Of a stretch of 37,117 nt of DNA, positions 14,636-22,937 are shown in pieces. The notes below the pieces were generated by a model. It was not told where the DNA came from. It searched no databases and was given only the letters and a program-made list of their open reading frames with translations. The stretch is taken from the NCBI GenBank assembly GCA_028278425.1, contig JANQEJ010000280.1, positions 1-37,117 on the forward strand. The letters run 5' to 3'. Each line of letters begins with the position of its first letter. The stretch's first letter is position 1. The position numbers were made by a program, and so were the translations under genes. The DNA comes from Planctomycetota bacterium. GTDB taxonomy: Bacteria > Planctomycetota > UBA1135 > GCA-002686595.

Positions 14636-16200
14636 TTCAACACGTTAGCCCTTTGGGCCCAGGCTTCCCACGACGCTTCCATGCGCTCGACGCGCGCCGG
14701 CTCGCTCGCGGCGAGGTCGCGCAACTCCGTGCGGTCGGCCGCCAGGTCGTAGAGCTCCCACTCCCCCCCGCGGGTCTTGACGAGCTTCCAGTCGCCGTCG
14801 CGGACTCCGCGGTGGCCGATGTGCTCCCAGAAGATCGGCCCACGCTCGACCGGCTCGTTCGCGAAGGCGGGGACGAGGCTCACGCCCTCCACCGGCTGCA
14901 CGCCTTCGGGGTAGTCCGCGCCGCTGACGTCGACGCAGGTCGCCATCACGTCGATCACGTGTCCGGGCTGGTGCCTCAGGCCTCCGCGCTCGTCCGCGGG
15001 AATCCCGGCGGGCCAGTGGACGACGAGAGGCGTGGCGACGCCGCCCTGGTGGCTGTTCTTCTTGTAGCGGCGGAACGGCGTGTTCGACGCGTTGGCCCAG
15101 CCGACGCCGTAGCTCGCGAACGTGTCCGGCCCGCCGGGGAGGACGTCGAAGCGGTTGCCGCCGCGCATCGGCGAGCCGTCGGGTGCCGCGGCGTCGACGA
15201 TGTCGTCCGAGCGCTTGTAGCGCGCGCCGTTCAGGAGCTCGTCGCAGCCGCCGTTGTCCGCGAGGAAGAGGAAGAGCGTGTCGTCGAGCGCGCCGATCTC
15301 CTCGAGCGCGGTCACGACGAGCCCGATCGAGCGGTCCATCGCGGTGATCTGAGCGGCGTAGACCGCCATCGAGCGCGCGAACCACTCCTTGTTGGGCTCG
15401 TCGTCCCAGGCGGGCACGCGCTCGTCGCGCGGCGTGAGCGCCCAGCGTTCCTCCACCAGCCCGAGGTCGAGCATCCGCGCGTAGCGCTCCCGGCGGAGCT
15501 CGTCCCAGCCGCCGCGGTAACGCTCCGCGTACCGCGCGACGTCCCCCTCGCGCGCGTGCAACGGCCAGTGCGGCGCCGTGTACGCGACGTAGAGGAAGAA
15601 CGGCCGGCCGTGCATCCCGGCCTGCTCGCGGACGAAGCGCGCCGCCTCCTCGCCGATCGCGTCGGTGTAGTAGTAGTCCTCGTCGACGACGCGCACGTAC
15701 GAGTTGTCGCGCATCAGCCCCGGCGGGTCGAAGTAGCTCCCGCCGCCGCCGAGCGCGCCGTAATAGTGCTCGAAGCCGCGCTGGCGCGGCCACGTCGCGC
15801 GATCGCTCCCGAGCCGGGTCTTGTAGCTGAACGGCGTGACGTGCCACTTCCCGGCGGCCATCGTGGCGTACCCCGCCGCTCCGAGCACCTCCGCGATCGT
15901 CGCGCACGAGTCGTTGAGCCTGCCGCGGTAGCCGGGCTTGCCCTCGTCGTGCACCATCCCGCCCACGCCCGCTTGATGCGGATAAAGGCCGGTCAAGAGC
16001 GACGCGCGCGTCGGGCAGCAGCGGCCGGTGTTCGCGAACTGCGTGAAGCGCAGCCCGTTCGCCGCGAGCGCGTCGAGGTGCGGCGTCTCGATCTCGCCGC
16101 CGTAGCAGCCCAGGTCGGAGTAGCCCATGTCGTCGGCGAGCACGACGACGACGTTCGGGCGCTCCTGCGGAAGCGCGGCGAGGAGCAGCGCCGCGATCAT
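14632..16200 (-). CDS. Sulfatase, arylsulfatase A-like, second gene of a tandem sulfatase operon
   Basis: 522 residues from ATG 16198-16200. A short signal peptide (MIAALLLAALPQ) leads directly into RPNVVVVLADDMGYSDLGCYGGEIETP with metal Asp pair D23-D24. The formylglycine site is C61-C-P-T-R65; both C61 and C62 are cysteines but only C61 fits C-x-P-x-R. GKWHVTPF carries the lysine/histidine pair, and FLADNGGCDELLNG the C-terminal Asp/Asn. A KKNSHQGGVATPLVVHWP stretch supplies the active-site lysine region. The resemblance is to the large arylsulfatase A-type S1 subfamily. Its start overlaps the upstream sulfatase stop by 4 bases and its stop overlaps the lipoprotein start by 4 bases. The longer upstream frame is antisense-like and rejected. 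The substrate is unknown. Confidence 0.92.
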   Translation of the reverse strand: MIAALLLAALPQERPNVVVVLADDMGYSDLGCYGGEIETPHLDALAANGLRFTQFANTGRCCPTRASLLTGLYPHQAGVGGMVHDEGKPGYRGRLNDSCATIAEVLGAAGYATMAAGKWHVTPFSYKTRLGSDRATWPRQRGFEHYYGALGGGGSYFDPPGLMRDNSYVRVVDEDYYYTDAIGEEAARFVREQAGMHGRPFFLYVAYTAPHWPLHAREGDVARYAERYRGGWDELRRERYARMLDLGLVEERWALTPRDERVPAWDDEPNKEWFARSMAVYAAQITAMDRSIGLVVTALEEIGALDDTLFLFLADNGGCDELLNGARYKRSDDIVDAAAPDGSPMRGGNRFDVLPGGPDTFASYGVGWANASNTPFRRYKKNSHQGGVATPLVVHWPAGIPADERGGLRHQPGHVIDVMATCVDVSGADYPEGVQPVEGVSLVPAFANEPVERGPIFWEHIGHRGVRDGDWKLVKTRGGEWELYDLAADRTELRDLAASEPARVERMEASWEAWAQRANVLK

Positions 16201-17699
16201 TCGCTGGTGCCGTCCCGGTAGAGCTCCCGCAGCCGGTTCAGCTCCTGCTTGAGCTCGCTCGCGACCTCTGCGTAGGCGGGGTCGTCGTACACGCTGCGCA
16301 GCTCGTCGGGGTCCTGCCGCAGGTCGTACATCTCCCACTCGTCGAGCTGGTAGAAGCGCATCAGCTTGTAGCGCTCGGTGCGTACGCCGTAGTGGCGGTT
16401 CACCATGTGGACGGCGGGGAACTCGTGATAGTGGTAGTAGAGCGAGTCGCGCCACGCCTCGGGCTCGTCGCCGCGGAGCAGCGGAACGAGGCTCTCGCCC
16501 TGCATCTCGCCGGGCGCGTCGACGCCCGCCGCGTCGAGGAACGTCTCGGCGAAGTCGATGTTCTGCACCAGGTGCTCGTCGACCGAGCCGGGCTCCGTGA
16601 CGCCGGGCCAGCGGACGATCAAGGGCGTGCGGAACGACTCCTCGTACATCCAGCGCTTGTCGTACCAGCCGTGGTCGCCGAGGTAGAAGCCCTGGTCCGA
16701 GCTGTAGACGACGATCGTGTCGTCGGCGAGTCCGGTCTCGTCGAGGTACTCGAGCACGCGTCCCAGGTTGTCGTCGACCGACGCGATGCAGCGCAGGTAG
16801 TCCTTGATGTAGCGCTGGTACTTCCACCGCACGAGGTCCGCGCCCTCGAGCGCCGCCTTCTCAAAGTCCGCGTTCTTCGGGCCGTAGGCCGCTTCCCACG
16901 CCGCGAGCTGCTCGTCGGTCAGGTTGCCCGGCGGCTTGAACTTGAGGTCGCGCTGCGACAGGTGGTGCTCGATCGTCATCTCCTGCTGCGGCGCGGCGCT
17001 CCCGCGGCCCGCGTAGTCGTCGAAGAGGTCCGCCGGCTCGGGCAGCGTCTCGCCGTCGTAGAGGTCGAGGTGTTCCGGCCCCGGAGCCCACTCGCGGTGC
17101 GGCGCCTTGTGCTGGTACATCAAGAGGAAGGGTTTCTCCTCGTCGCGCCCGGTCTCCAGCCACTCCAACGCGAGGTCCGTGATCACGTCCGTCGTGTACC
17201 CGACGTGCTCGCGCTGTCCCGCCGCGCTCCGCATCTTCGGGTTGTAGTAGGGGCCCTGCCCGTTCAGCACCTCCCAGTGGTCGAACCCCGTCGGGTCGGT
17301 CTTCAGGTGCCACTTCCCGATCATCGCGGTCTGGTAGCCGGCCGCCTGCAACAGCTTGGGGAACGTCATCTGCTCGCCGTCGAAACGCACGCCGTTGTCG
17401 ATGACGCCGTTCAGGTGGCTGTGCTTGCCGGTCAGGATCGTCGCGCGCGCGGGCGCGCAGATCGAGTTGCCGACGAAGCAGTTTTGGAAGAGCATCCCCT
17501 CGCGCGCCAGGCGGTCGATGTTCGGCGTCGTGTTGATCACCGAGCCGTACGCGGAGATCGCGTGGCTCGCGTGGTCGTCGGTGAAGACGAAGAGGATGTT
17601 GGGGGGTGAGGAGCGGACCTCCGGCGCGTCGCGCAGCGTCGAGCAGGCTATGAGGAGCGTTAGAGCGGTCACGATCGAGCGGCGCTTCATTGCGATCAT
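16197..17699 (-). CDS. Sulfatase lipoprotein, GlcNAc-6-sulfatase-like, first gene of operon
   Basis: 500 residues from ATG 17697-17699. The lipoprotein signal is MIAMKRRSIVTALTLLIAC with lipobox cysteine 19. Metal pair D41-D42, formylglycine site C81-A-P-A-R85, GKWHLK, and the block SSDQGFYLGDHGWYDKRWMYEESFRTP, which is typical of S1 sulfatases related to N-acetylglucosamine-6-sulfatase and mucin-desulfating enzymes. The substrate assignment is from resemblance only. I chose 17699 over ATG 17690 because TACGAT lies 6 bases upstream, the leaderless spacing seen elsewhere here. It shares a short divergent promoter with the gamma-glutamyltransferase-like gene. Having two different sulfatase types in one operon suggests stepwise desulfation of one polymer. 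Confidence 0.92.
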   Translation of the reverse strand: MIAMKRRSIVTALTLLIACSTLRDAPEVRSSPPNILFVFTDDHASHAISAYGSVINTTPNIDRLAREGMLFQNCFVGNSICAPARATILTGKHSHLNGVIDNGVRFDGEQMTFPKLLQAAGYQTAMIGKWHLKTDPTGFDHWEVLNGQGPYYNPKMRSAAGQREHVGYTTDVITDLALEWLETGRDEEKPFLLMYQHKAPHREWAPGPEHLDLYDGETLPEPADLFDDYAGRGSAAPQQEMTIEHHLSQRDLKFKPPGNLTDEQLAAWEAAYGPKNADFEKAALEGADLVRWKYQRYIKDYLRCIASVDDNLGRVLEYLDETGLADDTIVVYSSDQGFYLGDHGWYDKRWMYEESFRTPLIVRWPGVTEPGSVDEHLVQNIDFAETFLDAAGVDAPGEMQGESLVPLLRGDEPEAWRDSLYYHYHEFPAVHMVNRHYGVRTERYKLMRFYQLDEWEMYDLRQDPDELRSVYDDPAYAEVASELKQELNRLRELYRDGTSE

Positions 17700-17705
17700 G
17701 CGCGG

Positions 17706-17715
17706 ATCGTATCCT
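17706..17715. promoter_or_regulatory. Overlapping divergent -10 elements
   Basis: ATCGTATCCT holds TATCCT on the plus strand (17710-17715), 7 bases before ATG 17723, and TACGAT on the minus strand (17711-17706), 6 bases before ATG 17699. The two start codons face away from each other with 23 bases between them, so both messages would be leaderless and the -10 boxes overlap by two bases. Confidence 0.5.
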
Positions 17716-17722
17716 CGACGGC

Positions 17723-19333
17723 ATGAAACGAGTAACCCCGCTCTTCCTGGCGCTGCTGGGCTGCTCGTCGCCTTCGCCCGAGCTCGAGCAACCCGCCGAG
17801 GGGCATGCCGTCGTCTGTTCGTACAACCCGGAGGCGCGAGCGGCCGCGCTCGAGATGCTCGCCGTCGGCGGCAACGCGTTCGACGCTTTCGTCGCGGCCA
17901 CGTTCGTGGAGTTCGTCGTCGGGCCGGGCGTCACGTCAATCGCCGGGATGCTTGGCGCGATGCTCTACGACGCCTCGACGGGCCAAACTCATCACCTCGA
18001 CTCCGAATTCAACGTAGTCCTCGACCCGGAGGGCCGCTGGACCGAGGGATCCCAGCCCGGGAAGGCCGCCGTGGTTCCCGGCGCGGTCGCGGGGCTGGAG
18101 GCGATCTCCGAGCGCTTCGGCAGGCTCTCCTTCGCCGACGCCGTCCAGCCGGCACTCCGCATCGCGCGCGACGGTTTCAAGATGAACGCGACCTACCGCG
18201 GCTGGATCACCTACCGGCGTGACGTGCTCGAGCGCACGGCCTACGGGCGCGCGACGTTCTTCGGCGACGGAGATCCGCCGGAGGAGGGCGAGCTCTTTCG
18301 CCAGCCGGAGCTGGCCGAGCTCCTCGCCGGCATCGCCGAGGAGGGTGCGGCCTACATGATGGAAGGCCCATGGGCGGAGGCGTGCGTCGCGACCGTGCGC
18401 GAGCACGGCGGAAAGATGACGCTCGCGGACCTCGCGCGCTTCGAGCCGATCTGGCACGAGCCGCGCCGCGTGAGGTACCGCGACTACGAGGTCCACGCGG
18501 GCGGGGGGCGCTGCTATGGGGGCGCGTCCCAGTTGCTCGCGCTGAAGGTGCTGGAGCACGCGGACCTCGCCGCGCTCGGACATCCCTCGGAGTCGCCCGA
18601 CGCGCTCGAGCTCCTCGTCCGCACCGTCGAGCAGGTGGCGCTCGAGCCGTGGCTCCACGAGCCGGCGAAGCTCGACGACGCGGAGTTCATGGCGACGCGC
18701 CTCGCGCCGGAGCATGCCGCCGAACTCTGGAGACGCGTCGAGGCGAAGACCGCGGCCAAGCGCTCCGTCGGTTCGGGCCACCACAGCTACCAGGTAATCG
18801 TCGTCGACGAGGAGTGCAACGCGATCAGCGGCGTCAACTCGATCGGTTCGCTCCCGTGGGGCGAAGGCCTTTTCGTGCAGGGAGCCGCGCTGACCGGCCC
18901 GGAGGCCGCCGCCTACTGGTTCGGCCCGGGGGAGCGGACGATCGACCCTCTCTCCGATCTCCTTATCTTCAAGGACGGCAAGCTCGTCGGCGTTCTCGGC
19001 ACGATGGCGATGTCGATGCTCGAAGCCGCGCTGCAGGTCGCCGTCAACGTGATGGACTACGGTCTGTCGGGCGAAGAGGCGGCGACCGCTCCGCGCTTCG
19101 GCACGTACCAGGTGGACTTCGCCACCCTGAGCGCGACCTCAACCAGCAGGATGGTCGACCGCGCCATGCCCGCGGCGACCGTGGAGGAGCTCGGACGGCG
19201 CGGGATCGAGCTCGCGAGCGACGGCTTCGTCGACGTCGGAAGCGGCTGCGTCGTCGTCATGCGCCCGGACGGCAAGCTGGAGGCGGGGATTCTGAACGCC
19301 TGCGTCGACACCGTCCGACCGGAGGGATACTGA
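17723..19333 (+). CDS. Gamma-glutamyltransferase-like lipoprotein with Ser in place of the nucleophile Thr
   Basis: 536 residues from ATG 17723. Lipobox L-L-G-C14 predicts a lipoprotein. The large-subunit region shows GGNAFDAFVAATFVEFVVGPGVTSIAGMLGAML and KAAVVPGAVAGLEAISERFGRLSFADAVQPALRIARDGF, both typical of the family. At the autocleavage junction the family motif T-T-H-x-S reads S351-G-H-H-S355, followed by YQVIVVDEECNAISGVNSIG. A serine can act as an N-terminal nucleophile, so activity is possible but not assured. The small-subunit end has the usual GSGCVVVMRPDGKLEAG. It may hydrolyse gamma-glutamyl or other amide bonds in the periplasm. It is divergent from the sulfatase operon and followed after 5 bases by the sigma-factor fusion on the same strand. 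Confidence 0.85.
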   Translation: MKRVTPLFLALLGCSSPSPELEQPAEGHAVVCSYNPEARAAALEMLAVGGNAFDAFVAATFVEFVVGPGVTSIAGMLGAMLYDASTGQTHHLDSEFNVVLDPEGRWTEGSQPGKAAVVPGAVAGLEAISERFGRLSFADAVQPALRIARDGFKMNATYRGWITYRRDVLERTAYGRATFFGDGDPPEEGELFRQPELAELLAGIAEEGAAYMMEGPWAEACVATVREHGGKMTLADLARFEPIWHEPRRVRYRDYEVHAGGGRCYGGASQLLALKVLEHADLAALGHPSESPDALELLVRTVEQVALEPWLHEPAKLDDAEFMATRLAPEHAAELWRRVEAKTAAKRSVGSGHHSYQVIVVDEECNAISGVNSIGSLPWGEGLFVQGAALTGPEAAAYWFGPGERTIDPLSDLLIFKDGKLVGVLGTMAMSMLEAALQVAVNVMDYGLSGEEAATAPRFGTYQVDFATLSATSTSRMVDRAMPAATVEELGRRGIELASDGFVDVGSGCVVVMRPDGKLEAGILNACVDTVRPEGY

Positions 19334-19338
19334 ACCGC

Positions 19339-21903
19339 ATGAATCCGGAATACGCGTCGGAATCCGGGCTCGCGGCGGCAACTCCCCGGTGGAACCCCAT
19401 GCAGCCCCGGTTCGACGTCGAGACGCTGGCCGCGCAGACCGAGTGGATGCGCCGGCTCGCGCGCCGCCTGGTCGGCGATCCGCACGCGGCGGACGACCTG
19501 GCGCAGGAGGCGTGCCTGGCGGCGCTCGAGCGCCCGCCGGTTCGGGTGGGCTCGACGCGCGCGTGGCTGGTCGGCGTGCTCAAGAACCTCGTGCGGCAGC
19601 GCGGGCGCGGCGAAGCGCGCCGCGGCGGCCGCGAGAGCGCGGCCGCGCGGTCGGAAGCCCTGCCCTCGACGTGCGCGCTCGTGGAGGAGATCGCCGTGCA
19701 GCGCGAGATGGTCGACGCGGTCCTGGCGCTCGACGAGCCCTTCCGCACCGCGGTGCTCCTGCGCTTCTACCGCGAGCTTCCGCTGAAGCGTGTGGCCGAG
19801 GTGCAAGGCGTGCCGCTCTCGACCGCGCACGCGCGCGTGAAGCGCGGGATCGAGCTCCTGCGCGAACGGCTCGACGCGAACCACGGCGGCGACCGCCGGG
19901 CATGGGCGACGGCCTTCCTCCCCCTCGCGCCCCTCGCAAGAGGAGGCGGAGGCCTCACTCCACCCATCGTCGAGTCCGTGATCGGAGCCATGACCGTGAG
20001 CACAGCAGCGAAGTTGGCCGTCGTGAGCGTCGTCGTCGCCGGAGGCGCGCTCGGCGTCTGGATGGCACAGGGAACCGACGGCGAGGCGGCCGAGCGGGTG
20101 GTTCGACAAGGGACGCCCGCGCCGGAACCGGAGCAACCAAAACCCGTGGACGCGGGCGTGCTGAGCGATGCGAAAGTATCGGAGCGCGTCGCCGTCGCGG
20201 GCGAGACGGAAGCGACCGCACCCGTCGAGGACGCTCCGGGCGCGGAGACCGTCTTCTTCGGCGGTCGTGTGATTCGCCTCGACCGCCGGCCGGTAGCGGG
20301 CATCCGCGTCGTCGTTCACGGCGCGGACGGAGCCGCCGAGGCGAGCGCGACGACCGACGCCGGCGGCCGGTTCGAGATGGTCCACTCGGCGAAGCGCTCC
20401 ACGCTCGTCGTCGACGATCCGGTCTACGCGACCGTGCTGCCCGGGAGCACGCCCTCCGAGCCCGACGCCGAGGCGTCGATCGTCGTCGCCGAGCGCCGGC
20501 CGGTCGGCGGCGTCGTCGTCGACGAAACGGGCACGCCGATCGCCGGCGCGGAGCTCTCGGTGCAGCCCTCGACCGCGGTGTTTCGCGAGTACCGGCACGT
20601 TCACCGCTTCCACACGCCGCTTCCGGGGAGGAAGGCGACGACCGACGCGGAAGGCCGCTTCCTGCTCGAGGACGTGGCGGCGGGCGATTGGGGCTTTCTC
20701 TGGGTGGAGCACGACTCCTACGCGAGCGAGCGTGTGCGACTTCCCGAGCACGCCGACCTCGACGTGGAGATCGTCCTGTACGCGCCGGAGGACGCGGTCT
20801 GGGGCACGGTGATCGACTCCGTGGGAGCGCCGGTCGAGGGCGCGCACGTCTCCCTCGGCGGCCCCAGCGTGCGGACCGAGGTGGACGGGACCTTCCGCGT
20901 CGACCGCCGGCTCGGCAAGGACGTGCTCGTCGCGGTCAAGGAGGGTCACCTGCCCGCGCGGATGGAAGACGCGGGCGAGCTGCAGTCGCCGGTCGTGCTG
21001 CAGCTCGGCGGAGCGCCGCTCGAGATCACCGGGCGGGTGGTAGACGAAGAAGGCAAGCCGCGCGCGGACGTCGTCGTGTTCCTCCGCGACCCAACGCACT
21101 TCGGCATGGTCGAGTTCGTCTCCGCGGACAGCTCGTACTTCTTCCCGGTCCACCTCGAGGACCTCCTGGCGGGGGAGCGGTCGCGGCGCGGAGCGCGCAC
21201 CGACGACAAGGGCGTCTTCCGCTTCGGCGGGGTCGAGGATCGCGGGTACCGGCTCCAGGCGCTCGCGCCCCGGAACCTCGAGCTCGGACCCGAGTGGGAG
21301 GTGGCCGGCGGCGCGCGCGACGTCGAGCTCTTGTTCCCGCGCGAGCCGGACCGGTCCCGCGTGGCGGGACGCGTCGTCTCGCTCGGCGGCGAGCCGCTCG
21401 CCGGCGTCAAGGTGCTGCCCGTTCGCGAGCGCGGCGAGCTCGACTGGTGGCAGACCCCGCACGAGGCGCGGGACCTGCGGACGGAGACCGACATCCGCGG
21501 CCGGTTCTCGTTCGACGAGCTCAGCCTCGAGGGCACGCGCCTCACCTTTTCCGGGCACCGCGTCGTCACCGTGCCCGAGTACGACCTGGCCGAGGCGGAG
21601 GATCTCGAGGAGATCGAGGTGCGTCTCCCCGTGCGCTGCGACGTTCAGATCGATCTCGCGGGCCGCGACGACTTGGCCGACACGTTCCAGGTCCTCGACG
21701 GGGCCGGCGAGCCGCTCCGGCTCTACGTCAACAGCGGCAACCTGGCCTACGAGACCGGGGAGCACTTCCTCTCCGACGGCCGCTCCGAGGTCGTCGGCGT
21801 TCCCGAGACCGCGCGCACCGTCGTGCTGCGCCGCGACGGCGAGGAGGTGGCGCGGCTGCCCTTCGTGCCGAAGTCGAGCGAGCTGAGCGTGATTCGACCC
21901 TAG
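19339..21903 (+). CDS. ECF sigma factor fused through a membrane helix to a carboxypeptidase-regulatory-like ectodomain
   Basis: 854 residues. Region 2 spans about 36-95 (RRLVGDPHAADDLAQEACLAAL...RAWLVGVLKNLVRQRGR), region 4 about 125-178 (LDEPFRTAVLLRFYRELPLKRVAEVQGVPLSTAHARVKRGIELL). One transmembrane helix lies at about 225-243. The remaining 600 residues are repeated carboxypeptidase-regulatory/CnaB-like beta sandwiches, each with a (V/I)xGxVVD..G.P..GA.V..........T...G.F.......G pattern (for example near residues 314-350, 386-445, 488-520, 560-640, 672-740). So the sigma domain would be cytoplasmic and the sandwiches outside. The start ATG 19339 has GGAGGG 13 bases upstream. No separate anti-sigma gene is adjacent, which fits control by tethering and release. 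Planctomycetes are known to have such fusions; its signal is unknown. Confidence 0.9.
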   Translation: MNPEYASESGLAAATPRWNPMQPRFDVETLAAQTEWMRRLARRLVGDPHAADDLAQEACLAALERPPVRVGSTRAWLVGVLKNLVRQRGRGEARRGGRESAAARSEALPSTCALVEEIAVQREMVDAVLALDEPFRTAVLLRFYRELPLKRVAEVQGVPLSTAHARVKRGIELLRERLDANHGGDRRAWATAFLPLAPLARGGGGLTPPIVESVIGAMTVSTAAKLAVVSVVVAGGALGVWMAQGTDGEAAERVVRQGTPAPEPEQPKPVDAGVLSDAKVSERVAVAGETEATAPVEDAPGAETVFFGGRVIRLDRRPVAGIRVVVHGADGAAEASATTDAGGRFEMVHSAKRSTLVVDDPVYATVLPGSTPSEPDAEASIVVAERRPVGGVVVDETGTPIAGAELSVQPSTAVFREYRHVHRFHTPLPGRKATTDAEGRFLLEDVAAGDWGFLWVEHDSYASERVRLPEHADLDVEIVLYAPEDAVWGTVIDSVGAPVEGAHVSLGGPSVRTEVDGTFRVDRRLGKDVLVAVKEGHLPARMEDAGELQSPVVLQLGGAPLEITGRVVDEEGKPRADVVVFLRDPTHFGMVEFVSADSSYFFPVHLEDLLAGERSRRGARTDDKGVFRFGGVEDRGYRLQALAPRNLELGPEWEVAGGARDVELLFPREPDRSRVAGRVVSLGGEPLAGVKVLPVRERGELDWWQTPHEARDLRTETDIRGRFSFDELSLEGTRLTFSGHRVVTVPEYDLAEAEDLEEIEVRLPVRCDVQIDLAGRDDLADTFQVLDGAGEPLRLYVNSGNLAYETGEHFLSDGRSEVVGVPETARTVVLRRDGEEVARLPFVPKSSELSVIRP

Positions 21904-21912
21904 CCGGCCGAC

Positions 21913-21925
21913 TACCCTGGGGGCG
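21913..21925 (+). promoter_or_regulatory. Leaderless -10 element of the homocysteine methyltransferase gene
   Basis: TACCCT (21913-21918) is followed by 7 bases and ATG 21926. The whole promoter lies in the 22 bases after the sigma-factor stop codon and within its 3' end. A GGGGG run sits 3-7 bases upstream of the ATG and could alternatively act as a weak ribosome-binding site. Confidence 0.4.
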
Positions 21926-22765
21926 ATGGCCCTCATTCTCGACGGACCGCTCGGCACCGAGCTCCTGGCGCGCGACGTGCCCACGCCGCTTCCCGGCTGG
22001 AGCGCGCACGCGCTCGACGACGCGCCCGACGTCGTGCGCGCGATCCACGCCGACTACGCGGCGGCGGGCGCCACCGTGCACACGACGAACACCTTCCGTA
22101 CGCGCGCGCGGCTCTTCCCCGAGAGTTGGCGCGGGAAGGCCGCGACCGCGGTGCGTCTGGCGCGCGAAGCCGTGCCGGAGGCGCATCGCGTCGCCGGATC
22201 GATCGCGCCGCTCGAAGATTGTTATCACCCCGAGCTCAGCCCGGCCGACGCCGATCCGGACGGGACGCGCGCCGAGCACGCGGAGCTCGCGAAGCTGCTC
22301 GCCGAGGCCGGCTGCGACCTGATCCTGTGCGAGACGTTCCCGCACGTTCGCGAGGGTCTCTTCGCCGTCGAGGCCGGCCTCGAAACGGGCCTGGAGGTCT
22401 GGGCGGCGTTCACCGGCGGACCGGACGCGAACCTGCTGACGACGGCGGAGGTGGCGACGGCCGGGCGGCTCGCCGCGGAGCTCGGCGCGAGCGCCGTGCT
22501 GGTGAACTGCGTTTCGGCGGCGAGGATCGGCGACTACGTGCGCGCGCTGCGCGACGCGGTGGAGAGCTCGGTCCCCGTCGGCTGCTACGCGAACGCGGGG
22601 CGGCCGGACGAGCAGATGGGCTGGAGCTCCGACCCCGGCGCGCCGGAGCGCTACGCCGACGCCGCGGGCGACTGGATCGCCGCCGGCGCCGCGATCGTCG
22701 GCGGTTGCTGCGGAACTGGAGTCGCGCACGTCGCCGCGCTGGCCGCGCGGTTCGCGGACGGATAG
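21926..22765 (+). CDS. Homocysteine S-methyltransferase family protein
   Basis: 279 residues, a single TIM-barrel methyltransferase. Family marks: LILDGPLGTELLARD at the N-terminus, TVHTTNTFRTR after strand 2, GSIAPLEDCY, LILCETFPHVREG, and zinc ligands C195 (LVNCVS) and C261-C262 (VGGCCGTG). It should transfer a methyl group from a donor such as S-methylmethionine or betaine to homocysteine, giving methionine in the cytoplasm. It lacks the folate and B12 domains of MetH. It could also be a relative acting on another thiol. Next on the strand are a mini membrane protein, a glutamine amidotransferase and an epimerase. Confidence 0.92.
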   Translation: MALILDGPLGTELLARDVPTPLPGWSAHALDDAPDVVRAIHADYAAAGATVHTTNTFRTRARLFPESWRGKAATAVRLAREAVPEAHRVAGSIAPLEDCYHPELSPADADPDGTRAEHAELAKLLAEAGCDLILCETFPHVREGLFAVEAGLETGLEVWAAFTGGPDANLLTTAEVATAGRLAAELGASAVLVNCVSAARIGDYVRALRDAVESSVPVGCYANAGRPDEQMGWSSDPGAPERYADAAGDWIAAGAAIVGGCCGTGVAHVAALAARFADG

Positions 22766-22796
22766 CGGACACGACTTCGGAGGATCCCCGGTCCGG

Positions 22797-22919
22797 ATGG
22801 AGGAGTTTCGCTGGCCGCCCGCAACGGGGGAGGCGCGGACCGGCGAAGCGTGGAAGCTGCTCGCCGCCGTGGGAGTGGGCGTGCTGCTCACGCTCCTCGT
22901 CGTCGCGATCGTCCTCTGA
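22797..22919 (+). CDS. 40-residue membrane mini-protein
   Basis: A short frame from ATG 22797 to TGA 22919: MEEFRWPPATGEARTGEAWK followed by a hydrophobic helix of about 19 residues (LLAAVGVGVLLTLLVVAIV) that ends one residue before the stop. GGAGG lies 13 bases upstream of the ATG. It sits tightly between two genes on the same strand (31 bases after one, 18 before the next), where non-coding DNA is scarce. The acidic N-terminus and basic-to-hydrophobic boundary suggest a tail-anchored single-pass protein. I recognise no family. Confidence 0.5.
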   Translation: MEEFRWPPATGEARTGEAWKLLAAVGVGVLLTLLVVAIVL

Positions 22920-22937
22920 AGTAGGATGGCGCGCGCG

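Noticed and set aside
19057..21984. 975-codon open frame on the minus strand
   Set aside because: It is antisense to the sigma-factor fusion; Arg/Ala/Asp-rich composition and no domain, as expected for shadow frames in GC-rich DNA.
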